Positions 9,139-17,362 of a DNA stretch of 52,556 nucleotides are shown piece by piece; position 1 is the stretch's first letter; every line of letters begins with the position of its first letter. The notes beneath the pieces are model-generated. The model saw only the letters and a program-made list of their open reading frames with translations, was not told the DNA's origin and searched no databases. The position numbers and the translations under genes are program-made. The stretch covers positions 133,673 to 186,228 of the forward strand of contig JAEEQW010000004.1 in the NCBI GenBank assembly GCA_016285515.1, read 5' to 3'. The DNA is from Bacteroidales bacterium. Lineage in GTDB: Bacteria; Bacteroidota; Bacteroidia; Bacteroidales; BM520.

Positions 9139-10542
9139 TCAGAACTGGAAATAAATGAACGGATACTGCTCCACTGACGAGAAGACCACGATGGCGAAAA
9201 TCATACACGCGTAGATGACCCAGCGCAGCGCCATCGGCAGGCGCGCGCACCATGCGTCAAAGCGCGTGTTGCGCAACACGATGTCGAGCGCCACAAAGGC
9301 CGCCAGAGCAATCCACACGGTTGCGTCGGCGTGCAGGTGCTCGGTACCACCGCCCATGAACAGAGCGGAGTACAGGTTGCCAAGGTCGGAGAACGACGGA
9401 GCTCGGAACACGCTCCACAGCAGTGTGACAATGATGAAGGTGCCCAAAATGCAGGGAAGCCGCTTCATACCTGATGGCTGAGGCTGATTGCCCCTTCCGT
9501 GCAAAAGGCGTTCCGCAATCAGCAGTACCCCGTAGGCCGCTCCCCAGAGCATGAAAGTCCAGTTGGCACCATGCCACAGTCCGCATACCACAAAGACTAT
9601 CATCGTGTTGAGCATCCAACGCGGCAGGCGCACGCGATTGCCGCCAAGAGGTATGTACAGGTAGTCGCGGAACCACGATGACAGCGAGATATGCCAGCGG
9701 CGCCAGAACTCGCGAATGCTCCCGCTGAGGTAGGGCGCGCGGAAATTGTCGGTGAGGGTTATGCCCATGGCCAGTGCACAACCGAGTGCAATGCTGGAAT
9801 ATCCGAAGAAATCGCCGTAAATCTGGAACGAGTAGAGCACCATGGCCAGCACTATGTCGGCACGGCTGTAGTCGTGCGGCGCAGCATAGACGGCATCAAC
9901 CATCGTGCCCAGGTTGTCGGCTACAACCATCTTCAGAAACAGGCCAAAGAGTATTAGCCTCAATCCGTTGGCTATATTTTCGTAGCGCAGTGGCTGCTCC
10001 TCGTGCAACTGTCGTAGCAGACCTTGCGGCCTCTCAATGGGACCCGTGACCAGCTGCGGGTAGAACATGACGTAGAGCGCATAGTAGCCGAAATGGCGTT
10101 CAGCACGCTGGTTGCCACGGTAAACCTCGATGACATAGCTCAGGCTTTGGAACGTGTGGAACGACAGGCCGATAGGTAGCACTATGTTGAGCACCTTCGA
10201 TGGGTGCGACCAGCCGAAATGCCGTGCCAGCGCCACCAGGTTCTCCGAGCAGAAATTCAGATACTTGAAGATGAACAGCACCAGGCAGGTGGAGACGATG
10301 CTGACCACCAGGCACCATCGCCGCCGTCGTGGTATGTCGGTCCACCGCTCCATGAGCAGACCGGCCGAGTAGTCAATGACGATAGTAACCAGCAGTATGA
10401 GTATGTACTTGGGAATAAACCACATATAGAACACGCAGCTTGCCGCCAGCAGCATCAGCCACCGCCATCGGTGCGGCAGCAGATAGAACAGCAATGTCAC
10501 CGCCGGGAAGAACAGCATGAACTCTATGGTGTTGAATAACAT
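9139..10542 (-). CDS. MBOAT family O-acyltransferase (AlgI-like)
   Basis: 467 aa with many membrane helices. GPIERPQGLLRQL, SIREFWRRWHISLSSWFRDY, LYIPLGGNR and GLWHGANWTFMLWGAAYG form the AlgI/DltB-type MBOAT signature; the His of WHGAN is the expected catalytic residue. The enzyme should move acyl groups across the membrane to a glycan, with the adjacent SGNH protein completing transfer. The acceptor glycan is not identifiable, and no polysaccharide synthesis genes are nearby. Like its partner, it is GC-rich compared with the flanks, suggesting acquisition as a two-gene unit. Confidence 0.88.
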   Translation of the reverse strand: MLFNTIEFMLFFPAVTLLFYLLPHRWRWLMLLAASCVFYMWFIPKYILILLVTIVIDYSAGLLMERWTDIPRRRRWCLVVSIVSTCLVLFIFKYLNFCSENLVALARHFGWSHPSKVLNIVLPIGLSFHTFQSLSYVIEVYRGNQRAERHFGYYALYVMFYPQLVTGPIERPQGLLRQLHEEQPLRYENIANGLRLILFGLFLKMVVADNLGTMVDAVYAAPHDYSRADIVLAMVLYSFQIYGDFFGYSSIALGCALAMGITLTDNFRAPYLSGSIREFWRRWHISLSSWFRDYLYIPLGGNRVRLPRWMLNTMIVFVVCGLWHGANWTFMLWGAAYGVLLIAERLLHGRGNQPQPSGMKRLPCILGTFIIVTLLWSVFRAPSFSDLGNLYSALFMGGGTEHLHADATVWIALAAFVALDIVLRNTRFDAWCARLPMALRWVIYACMIFAIVVFSSVEQYPFIYFQF

Positions 10543-10726
10543 ACCTTTATTGTAGCATTAATCACAATTATCCGCTTACAAAATTACAAAGAAATCCCAA
10601 ACTGTGAAAAGAAAAGATGGATAAGTATGTGCAGGTTATTCAAAGTAAACGCAATCCGGTTCATTACGTGGCTTCGAGTAATCAGCTCGCAATTGTACTG
10701 CGTAGCTTCGTTAATTTAGAGTAATT

Positions 10727-10757
10727 CAAGGTCAAGAAAACCCTTGCGGCGGCATTT
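10727..10757. repeat. Degenerate copy of a GC-rich palindromic repeat
   Basis: The right arm ACCCTTGCGGCGGC plus the flank ATTTACAAA matches the full palindromes at 24378-24407 and 49521-49555. The left arm is degraded. The element reaches the stop codon of the YgjP-like gene. Confidence 0.5.
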
Positions 10758-11409
10758 ACAAACTATTCCCATACTTGTCCAACCAGACCTGCGCCTGCCC
10801 GCAATCGGGACAATGTGAGCGCAACAAGGTTTGGAAACGCACGGTGTGTTTCATGATGACCGTATGGCACAACTCGTGAATGATGATGTAGTCAATCACA
10901 AACTCTGGTGCCTTGATGATGCGCCAGTTGATGGAGATGTTTTTCTCTTTGGAACAGTTCCCCCATTTCCGTTTCTGGCTGCGGATGTATAACTTGTTGT
11001 AAGGCAGAAGCAATGCCTCGGAAAGTGTCTCAGCACGTGCTAAAATGTGCTTCCGCGCCACCGATTTCAGCCATTTTTCCTGCACCGTCGCATCCAACAA
11101 GTCACGTTTTGCCTGAATGGTCTTGCTTTTGTGATTGACGACCACCTTGTTTTGGTATCTCGACGAATAGTAATAGGCATAACGATTGCCAAAAAGCAAT
11201 AGTTCGTTGCGCCGCAGTTGAATCTTGGATTTTTGTTCGAAGAATTGCCGTTTCGAGGCTATCCATTGTGCCTTTTTCTCCAAAAGCTTCTCGATATCCT
11301 CATCAGTGAACGATAGCGGTACAAACAACTGCACAGTGCCATCCTCGCAAACACGAAGACGGGCATTCTTGACCTCTCGACGAACGACTGTGCAATTATC
11401 AGGCAGCAT
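10756..11409 (-). CDS. YgjP-like (DUF45) M48-type metallopeptidase
   Basis: 217 aa. The zinc motif is IIIHELCHTVIMKHTVRF (HExxH, here HELCH, with a downstream HTVRF segment) in the C-terminal third, ending with HCPDCGQAQVWLDKYGNS. SQKRKWGNCSKEKNISINWR just before it is characteristic of the YgjP/DUF45 family. These proteins are often encoded beside type I restriction-modification genes; their substrate is unknown. It starts 1 bp after the hsdR stop and is probably the last gene of the hsd transcript. The stop codon lies in a degenerate palindromic repeat. Confidence 0.85.
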   Translation of the reverse strand: MLPDNCTVVRREVKNARLRVCEDGTVQLFVPLSFTDEDIEKLLEKKAQWIASKRQFFEQKSKIQLRRNELLLFGNRYAYYYSSRYQNKVVVNHKSKTIQAKRDLLDATVQEKWLKSVARKHILARAETLSEALLLPYNKLYIRSQKRKWGNCSKEKNISINWRIIKAPEFVIDYIIIHELCHTVIMKHTVRFQTLLRSHCPDCGQAQVWLDKYGNSL

Positions 11410-11410
11410 A

Positions 11411-14400
11411 TCAATTCAAACTGAAGTTTTTCACTATAGAGTCCATGATGGTCTCTTGTAATATGTCGTTCTCATCTATTCCCAATGCGACATATTTTGG
11501 GTTTGCAGCAATCAGTGCCACGTCGCCTAAAAAACGGTTGTATTCCTGATTGACCTCTTGCCAGCCAATGTAAATCTTTGACCGAACTTTCGATGCCAAT
11601 TCGTTGGCGAACGCTCTTGCCAATGGCTCGTCAAAGGTCGGGAGCTCGTTCTTGAGAATCTGATAAATCTCGAAAGTGCCTTTGTCGTCAAAGCCCATCT
11701 TCTTGGGGATTTCCACGGCTTCATCCACTTCGATATAAAGCTCGCTGAGTTTCTTCAGAAGCCCCTCAATCTCAATGGCATTGGCATTCTTCATGCGGAT
11801 AAGCGCATCCAACCGCTCTTGAAACTCTATGTAAATGGCACTACTGTTCTGGTTGGTGCGAATCATGGTCTCGATGTCGCGGATGATTTTCTCGGCCTTG
11901 TCGGAAGGCGACAGTCGAGTTTCCTGCAATTTAGTGAGATAGTCCGCATCAATGGCAATTTCAGGCAAATGGCCTCGAAAATCGAGCAAGGTGGCACTCT
12001 CTTCCAACAGTTTGCGGGTCTGTGCGGCATAGAACTCGGCATCGAAATCCACGCGGCGGAATTCCTCCAGATAGAGTTCGTAAATGGTCACCAACCACAG
12101 GTATTTGATTTTGAACGGACGCAAGCCCGGATTGGGACTGATGGCTTCCCAAAGCTGCATCACGCGATGGAAACGGTTTTCAAACTGACCGTGGTCTATC
12201 TCGCTCAACTTGCGAATGATAGCCATCTCGCACTCATAGCTGTCTTCCAACTTGATTTCGGCAAAAGGCTCAAAAGCGGCATCCAATTCCGTCGGGAAGA
12301 CCTCCAACAGCGCATCCACATCCTCAAACTCGCCAATATCCTCGGGGTCGTAATTCAAGGCTTCCTTGTAGTTCTGGAACACACCCACATAGTCCACAAT
12401 GCGGCCAAACTCCTTGGAGAGCTTGTTTTCGCCCTCGCCATAGTCATATGGGCGGTTGGTGCGGGCCACGGCCTGCAAAAGGTTATGGTCTCGCAAAGGG
12501 CTATCCAGGTACATGGTTTGCTCAATAGGCGCATCAAAGCCGGTGAGCAGCATATTGCAGACAATGAAGATTTTCAGGTTGTTGCCTTTGGCTTTCTCCT
12601 CATCGGTAATACGTTTCTTGAAGTTGTCGATCAAGCGTTTGCGCTCCTCATCATCAATGTAGAACGGCGAAAAGAGGTCGTAACGCTCGCTGGTTTCGTA
12701 TTGTCCTGTAGAAAAGATGATGCGGATTTCAGACTCATCGAAATAGTTGAGCAACTCGTTGTAATACAGCACACAAGCCTCCTTGTCGATGGCCACCACC
12801 TGGGCCTTGAAGCCTTGTGGCTCCAGACGCTCACGGAAGTCCTTGGCGATGTCAGCGGCCAAGGTCTTGATGCGCTCAGGCTTCTTCATCAGGGTTTTCC
12901 AGGGCTGCACACGTTGTTCCACTAAGCGTTTCTGGTCTTCCTCCAACTCGGCAGTGATTTCAGCGTAGCCTTGTTTGAGGTTCTCCTTGTCCAAAAACCA
13001 CTGCGACGGGCCCAAAGTGTAACGGATGGGCTTGGTGGCACCGTCGTTGATGGCATCGATGACGCTGTATTTGTCCAAATAATACTCTATCTTGCCGTTG
13101 TCGTCCTTGATGCCGAACTCCCGATGGGTCTTGGGAATCGGCGTACCAGTAAAGGCAAAGCGGTTGGCGTTGGGCAACACGGCACGCAGCTCCATCTGAT
13201 AGTCGCCGTATTCAGTACGGTGGGCTTCATCGATGAGCACGATGACATTGTCGCGCTCGTCCTTGATCTCGCCCAGCTCCTTGAACTTCTGAATGGTGGT
13301 GATGAACACGCCGGCAGGCTGGTTTCGGAGAATGCTTTTCAGGTCGCCAATACTCATCACCACGCGCGCATTCGGAAACACACAGTTAAAGAAGGTGTCG
13401 TCCATCTGGTCTTTCAGGTCTTTGCGGTCCACCACGATGAAAATGGTCGGGTCGTTCAAGGTTTCAGTCTTGCGGAGTTTGTAGGCAGTGTAGAGCATGG
13501 TGAGCGACTTGCCCGAGCCTTGCGTGTGCCATATCACGCCTTGCGCCTTGTCGGACTGCACCACGCGATCCACAATCTTGTTGGCGGCACGCAATTGCTG
13601 GTAACGCGCCACTTTCTTGATGATCTTGTTGTCATCGCGCTCAAACACAATGAAGTGTTGCAGGATGTCGAGCACGCGCTCGGGTTGTAGCAAACCAATG
13701 ATGCCGAATTTCATCTGCTCAAGCAACTGTCCGTTGGGCAACCGCTCCACATCGAAGTGCATCAGGCCATCGTTTTCGTCCTTATAGACACGGCACAATT
13801 CGTTTTCGGGGTGTAGCAACGGATTGTCGTATTTGTCGGCGATGACCGAATCCTTCCACTCGTTGAAATAGGACGACGACGCGCCCGGAATGCCGTATTT
13901 GCTCAGCCTTCCGTTGCAGGCCACGCCAAAGAGGTGACACATGAACAGTTTCTCGCTGCGGCGGTCGTAGGTCTGGAACTGGCGCACGCCTTCAAGCCAG
14001 TTGGTGCCACGCCGTGCACATTGCTTGGCCTCGATAGGCACTAACGGAATGCCATTGACCAACAGGCAGATGTCCGCCCGAACCTGTTGCACCGTATATT
14101 GGTTGGTGACGATGAGGCTGTTTTGCCAAATGTCCTCAAAGTTGATGAAGCGGATGGTGCGGTCTTTATGGTCGATCGTGATGTTGACGCCATCGCAGAG
14201 TTGGTTGAGGAACTTCTCGTTGCCCTCAATGGGGATGGGGTTGCGCAGGTTGTTGAGCAAAGTCTCCACCGCCATTTTGGCCGCCTGCTGGCCGATGCCG
14301 TTCAACGCCATCACCTGCTCCACCAGTATCGGCTCCACCACCGCATTCATCTGCAAGCGGTTATAGGGTTTCAAATCCTCCGCCGATCGGTATTCCCAAC

Positions 14401-14464
14401 CCAACTGGGTTAGCCACTCGGTGACTTTGGATTCTACGGGCTTGTTTTCGTGCAATTGACTCAT
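11411..14464 (-). CDS. hsdR: Type I restriction enzyme, R subunit
   Basis: 1017 aa. The PD-(D/E)xK nuclease site is near residues 131-147 (D131 and IEAKQ), followed by SF2 translocase motifs: Walker A TQGSGKS (about 314-320), VDRKDLKDQMDDTF, DEAH (412-415) and FTGTPIP, then the ARTNRPY region of motif VI. It cleaves unmethylated DNA after ATP-driven translocation, in complex with HsdM and HsdS. All key residues are present, so the subunit looks active. It follows the four-helix-bundle gene and an AT-rich repeat and abuts the YgjP-like gene. Confidence 0.95.
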   Translation of the reverse strand: MSQLHENKPVESKVTEWLTQLGWEYRSAEDLKPYNRLQMNAVVEPILVEQVMALNGIGQQAAKMAVETLLNNLRNPIPIEGNEKFLNQLCDGVNITIDHKDRTIRFINFEDIWQNSLIVTNQYTVQQVRADICLLVNGIPLVPIEAKQCARRGTNWLEGVRQFQTYDRRSEKLFMCHLFGVACNGRLSKYGIPGASSSYFNEWKDSVIADKYDNPLLHPENELCRVYKDENDGLMHFDVERLPNGQLLEQMKFGIIGLLQPERVLDILQHFIVFERDDNKIIKKVARYQQLRAANKIVDRVVQSDKAQGVIWHTQGSGKSLTMLYTAYKLRKTETLNDPTIFIVVDRKDLKDQMDDTFFNCVFPNARVVMSIGDLKSILRNQPAGVFITTIQKFKELGEIKDERDNVIVLIDEAHRTEYGDYQMELRAVLPNANRFAFTGTPIPKTHREFGIKDDNGKIEYYLDKYSVIDAINDGATKPIRYTLGPSQWFLDKENLKQGYAEITAELEEDQKRLVEQRVQPWKTLMKKPERIKTLAADIAKDFRERLEPQGFKAQVVAIDKEACVLYYNELLNYFDESEIRIIFSTGQYETSERYDLFSPFYIDDEERKRLIDNFKKRITDEEKAKGNNLKIFIVCNMLLTGFDAPIEQTMYLDSPLRDHNLLQAVARTNRPYDYGEGENKLSKEFGRIVDYVGVFQNYKEALNYDPEDIGEFEDVDALLEVFPTELDAAFEPFAEIKLEDSYECEMAIIRKLSEIDHGQFENRFHRVMQLWEAISPNPGLRPFKIKYLWLVTIYELYLEEFRRVDFDAEFYAAQTRKLLEESATLLDFRGHLPEIAIDADYLTKLQETRLSPSDKAEKIIRDIETMIRTNQNSSAIYIEFQERLDALIRMKNANAIEIEGLLKKLSELYIEVDEAVEIPKKMGFDDKGTFEIYQILKNELPTFDEPLARAFANELASKVRSKIYIGWQEVNQEYNRFLGDVALIAANPKYVALGIDENDILQETIMDSIVKNFSLN

Positions 14465-14468
14465 AACG

Positions 14469-14508
14469 AATTTACAATTAACAATTTACAATGTACAATT
14501 AACAATTA
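14469..14508. repeat. AT-rich junction repeat of the hsd operon, copy a
   Basis: Stacked units of TTAACAATTTACAATG type lie between the four-helix-bundle gene and hsdR. The repeat supplies the stop codon of the bundle gene. Related copies are at 14873-14933, 16148-16185, 17302-17362 and 18563-18600. Confidence 0.7.
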
Positions 14509-14865
14509 TTTTTTACGGGAAGATTTGAGGATGCTTGTTACTATTCGGATAAGCTCTTTGTTGTCAGCATAAATGCTTTCAAAAGAAGCATCTTCAATGA
14601 AACCGCTTTCATGCAAAAGTTCAAGCCAATATTCAGTTTCACCCGATTCTTTGAGGGCGATTGATAATTTGGCCTCAAAATCTTTCTTTGACTGTGCCAT
14701 GGAAGCCTCTTTTGCATTGGCGCCAATGCTCGTCCCACTGCGAAGAACTTGCTTGGATAACACAAACTCTTTCTTTTCCTCACAAAGATATTTGTATAAT
14801 CGAATAATCCTCAAAGCAAACGCCTTGCTCTTCACCAATATCAAATTATCTTCATCTTTTTTCAT
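14506..14865 (-). CDS. Four-helix-bundle protein (23S rRNA IVP-like)
   Basis: 119 aa from the ATG at 14865. An upstream ATG at 14901 is in frame, but its 12 extra codons are made of the AT-rich repeat. The motifs VLRSGTSIGANAKEA and LKESGETEYWLELL are typical of the S23/IVP four-helix-bundle family, small pentameric proteins often found in type I restriction loci and rRNA intervening sequences; their role is unknown. It sits between hsdS and hsdR with repeats on both sides, so it looks like a cassette placed within the operon. Confidence 0.85.
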   Translation of the reverse strand: MKKDEDNLILVKSKAFALRIIRLYKYLCEEKKEFVLSKQVLRSGTSIGANAKEASMAQSKKDFEAKLSIALKESGETEYWLELLHESGFIEDASFESIYADNKELIRIVTSILKSSRKK

Positions 14866-14872
14866 ATCATCA

Positions 14873-14933
14873 TTTTTAATTGTACATTGTTCATTGTTCA
14901 TTGTTCATTGTACATTGTTCATTGTACATTTAC
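14873..14933. repeat. AT-rich junction repeat, copy b (longest)
   Basis: At least six alternating units of TTGTTCATTG/TTGTACATTG separate hsdS from the four-helix-bundle gene. The last codons of hsdS (VNVQ and stop) and the alternative start of the bundle gene are both written in repeat sequence. Confidence 0.8.
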
Positions 14934-16151
14934 CTTCCCCGTCAGCAAATTCTGCATCAAAGACTTCTTCAGCCTTTCAAGGACGGCGATTTTGCTTTGT
15001 TTTTGTTGAATTATTTCATCTTTCTTATATAATATTTGTCCAATCTGTTTTTGTTCCAAAACACTACTAGGTAAGAAGATTTTTGTCGAAAACACCCTTG
15101 GACATGTCAATTGAGGCACACCAGTACTTTCTATTGTAAAATGAACGAACTGTTCAACACAATATCTAACATACACACAATCTACAATATTCTCTTGTTT
15201 GGGGATTAAAGAAATCAACCTAATAATTGCATCATAATTTCCACGCCGAATTTCAATATGACCAACCCCAACACCTCTACCAACTATTGTTAGACTCTCT
15301 TTTGCGCAAACTCTGGGATTTGATGTGTATCCATATAACCCTTCATTTACTATAGTGTTTGAAAATATTGGATATACATGTTGCTCATCACGGGCAATAG
15401 AATAATAGTTTTCTTGCAAATCTCCACCTGCTTTTATATCAAATAACTGCCCCATCTTCTTCACTTCCCATCCCTTCGGCACTCTCCCAAACTTCTCATC
15501 CAAATAGAACTCCTCTTCGGTGCGCAGGGTGCCATCGGGTTTCATTCGGCCGGTGAGGAGGTTCTGCATCAGGCTCTTTTTCAGACGCTCGGCGGCGGCT
15601 ATGCTGCCCTCCACCGCCGCTATCGCCTCGTCAACCTTCGAGAGCATGGCGGCTATGGCGGATTGCTCGTGTTTTTCGGGAAATCGAATCTTTGCGCTCT
15701 TGAAATCACTCAAAGACAAAGTATAACGGATACCACTACCAGAAGCCCTTGAAACAAAATGCTTTTGGACTTCATCAGAATTCAGTAAATAAGAAAGAAA
15801 CTTTAGGTCAAATTGAGTTTTATCATATAGTCTTAATCTGATAAGATGATAACTATACACACAATTCGGCATCGTTTCCATAACCACGCCTGCATGTCCA
15901 ATGTCTATCGGCTTTTCAGAGGATGGAGTAAACAAAACATCACCCTCTAACAGATTCGCCTCTTCAATCTCTCTGTCTTTTGCAGTAACTTCTTGATAAT
16001 TGGTGTTATAGAAAATTCTCCAATGCTTATAAACATCCATATAATTGACAAGATAAACAGGCTGTTCATCTGTATTTATAAGTTTGTTTACGCCAGCGCC
16101 TTTAAACCAACCTATCTCATTTAACGCTATTTCTTTCCAACCTTCCATCAT
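14919..16151 (-). CDS. hsdS: Type I restriction-modification specificity subunit
   Basis: 410 aa, with two target recognition domains (about 1-165 and 225-370). Each is followed by a conserved helical spacer, and ERLKKSLMQNLLTG occurs twice, near residues 188-201 and 392-405. This two-fold layout gives HsdS its bipartite DNA target; the target itself cannot be read. GWEVKKMGQLFDIKAGG starts the second half. The C-terminus ends in repeat sequence. The start overlaps the stop of the upstream DUF1016 gene by 4 bp. No second or silent hsdS copy, and no recombinase, is seen nearby. Confidence 0.93.
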   Translation of the reverse strand: MMEGWKEIALNEIGWFKGAGVNKLINTDEQPVYLVNYMDVYKHWRIFYNTNYQEVTAKDREIEEANLLEGDVLFTPSSEKPIDIGHAGVVMETMPNCVYSYHLIRLRLYDKTQFDLKFLSYLLNSDEVQKHFVSRASGSGIRYTLSLSDFKSAKIRFPEKHEQSAIAAMLSKVDEAIAAVEGSIAAAERLKKSLMQNLLTGRMKPDGTLRTEEEFYLDEKFGRVPKGWEVKKMGQLFDIKAGGDLQENYYSIARDEQHVYPIFSNTIVNEGLYGYTSNPRVCAKESLTIVGRGVGVGHIEIRRGNYDAIIRLISLIPKQENIVDCVYVRYCVEQFVHFTIESTGVPQLTCPRVFSTKIFLPSSVLEQKQIGQILYKKDEIIQQKQSKIAVLERLKKSLMQNLLTGKVNVQ

Positions 16152-16185
16152 TGTTCATTGTCAATTGTGCCTTGTTCATTCCTCT
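16148..16185. repeat. AT-rich junction repeat, copy c
   Basis: TTGTTCATTGTCAATTG-type units lie at the junction of the second DUF1016 gene and hsdS. They encode the last residues of the nuclease (TIDNEQ) and the 4-bp ATGA overlap with hsdS. Confidence 0.6.
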
Positions 16186-17254
16186 CTCCCATCTGCTGGC
16201 GAAATACTTCTTTCTGCTGTTCGATCTCAGCTTTTAGCTGTTCAATGGTGGGAAGATAGGTCATATATTTGGCTTGAAACAGCCGCTCGTTATCGCGCAA
16301 CATAGAATATCGAGCCATGTCCTTGCTGGTCTCGGAACACAGGATCAGACCGATGGTGGGGTTGTCGCCTTCAGTACGTTTCAGCTCATCATACATACGC
16401 ACATACATGTCCATCTGCCCCACGTCCTGATGGGTGATCTGGCTTGTTTTTAAATCAATCAAAAGGAAACATTTGAGAATGTAATTATAGAAGACCAAAT
16501 CGATGAAAAAATCGCCCATGTCGGTTCTGATGTGCTGCTGCCTTGCCACAAAGGCATAGCCCTTGCCCAACTCCATCACGAATTTTTGGATATGGGCTAT
16601 GATAGCGGTCTCAAGTCTGGTTTCGGTGAAATCCAAATTGGGCACAAGCCCCAGAAACTCAGCCACGACTGGATTCTTGATAAACTCCAGTTTATCGTTC
16701 TGATACCCAACAGTTAGTTGCTGCATCTCCTTTTTCACTGGTTCCTTGTTTTGGGATTGCAGCAACCGGTAATAGTATTGCGAAGCGATGTTTCTGTGCA
16801 AGGTGCGGGTGCTCCACATCTCGTTTAAAGCCTCCTGTTCGTACCATTGTCGTGCCTGCTGGTCCGAAACCCTAAGCAATTCACGATAATGCGTCCACGG
16901 CAGCAATTGTTGACTCACTGCGCCAACTATCTCAGATTGTTGACTCACTGCGCCAACTATGTCGGGAAACAGTTTGAAAAACTTGACATAGTTGTAAAGG
17001 GATATCTTATCAAAGCCTTTCCCGTAGTTATCAGTCAAGTAATCAGCCAATTTCTTAACTGTCTCCTTGCCATATTCAGCTCTCCCCGCATTTTTTAGTT
17101 CTTCCTCTGCAATGCGTCTGCCTAACAGCCAATTACGCAAGACCATCGCCACATTCACCGCCCTGAATGCCATATTGCGGCTTTGTTCGACAATGCTTTG
17201 CGCATCTTTGAAGATATTGTCGCTGTCCGTTACCTGTATTGTTAAGTCTTTCAT
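16148..17254 (-). CDS. YhcG/DUF1016-family PD-(D/E)xK nuclease, copy 2
   Basis: 368 aa. The N-terminal helical domain (RNWLLGRRIAEEELKNAGRAEYG) is typical of DUF1016, and the C-terminal nuclease domain has FFIDLVFYNYILKCFLLIDL followed by IGLILCSE. D and the DLK element are the expected PD-(D/E)xK residues. The family is common inside type I restriction loci; its action is not settled. Near residues 98-115 is a duplicated ten-residue unit (IVGAVSQQ twice) encoded by a 30-bp tandem repeat at 16907-16960. It is paralogous to the gene at 17354 and coupled to hsdS by a 4-bp overlap. Confidence 0.9.
   Translation of the reverse strand: MKDLTIQVTDSDNIFKDAQSIVEQSRNMAFRAVNVAMVLRNWLLGRRIAEEELKNAGRAEYGKETVKKLADYLTDNYGKGFDKISLYNYVKFFKLFPDIVGAVSQQSEIVGAVSQQLLPWTHYRELLRVSDQQARQWYEQEALNEMWSTRTLHRNIASQYYYRLLQSQNKEPVKKEMQQLTVGYQNDKLEFIKNPVVAEFLGLVPNLDFTETRLETAIIAHIQKFVMELGKGYAFVARQQHIRTDMGDFFIDLVFYNYILKCFLLIDLKTSQITHQDVGQMDMYVRMYDELKRTEGDNPTIGLILCSETSKDMARYSMLRDNERLFQAKYMTYLPTIEQLKAEIEQQKEVFRQQMGERNEQGTIDNEQ
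16907..16960. repeat. 30-bp tandem repeat with hairpin arms in a nuclease gene
   Basis: Two 24-bp identical blocks (16907-16930 and 16937-16960) have a 30-bp period. Each holds GTTG...CAAC arms around ACTCACTGCG. The same loop occurs in the neighbouring paralogue, in the unit at 18185-18207. Confidence 0.85.
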
Positions 17255-17301
17255 TTTCTCAAATTTTGAATCACTTCATAACTTGGGGGTAATTTGATAT
17301 A

Positions 17302-17362
17302 TTGTTCATTCCTTCCAACTTTCCATCATTGTTCCTTGTCAATTGTACATTGCTCATTCCCC
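17302..17362. repeat. AT-rich junction repeat, copy d
   Basis: Scattered units such as TTGTTCATTC and TTGTCAATTGTACATTG lie between the two DUF1016 genes. They are more decayed than copy b. Confidence 0.6.

Noticed and set aside
11819..12925. Long plus-strand open frame opposite hsdR
   Set aside because: It is the antisense of a fully supported hsdR gene with all motifs in order, and its residue make-up is not protein-family-like.
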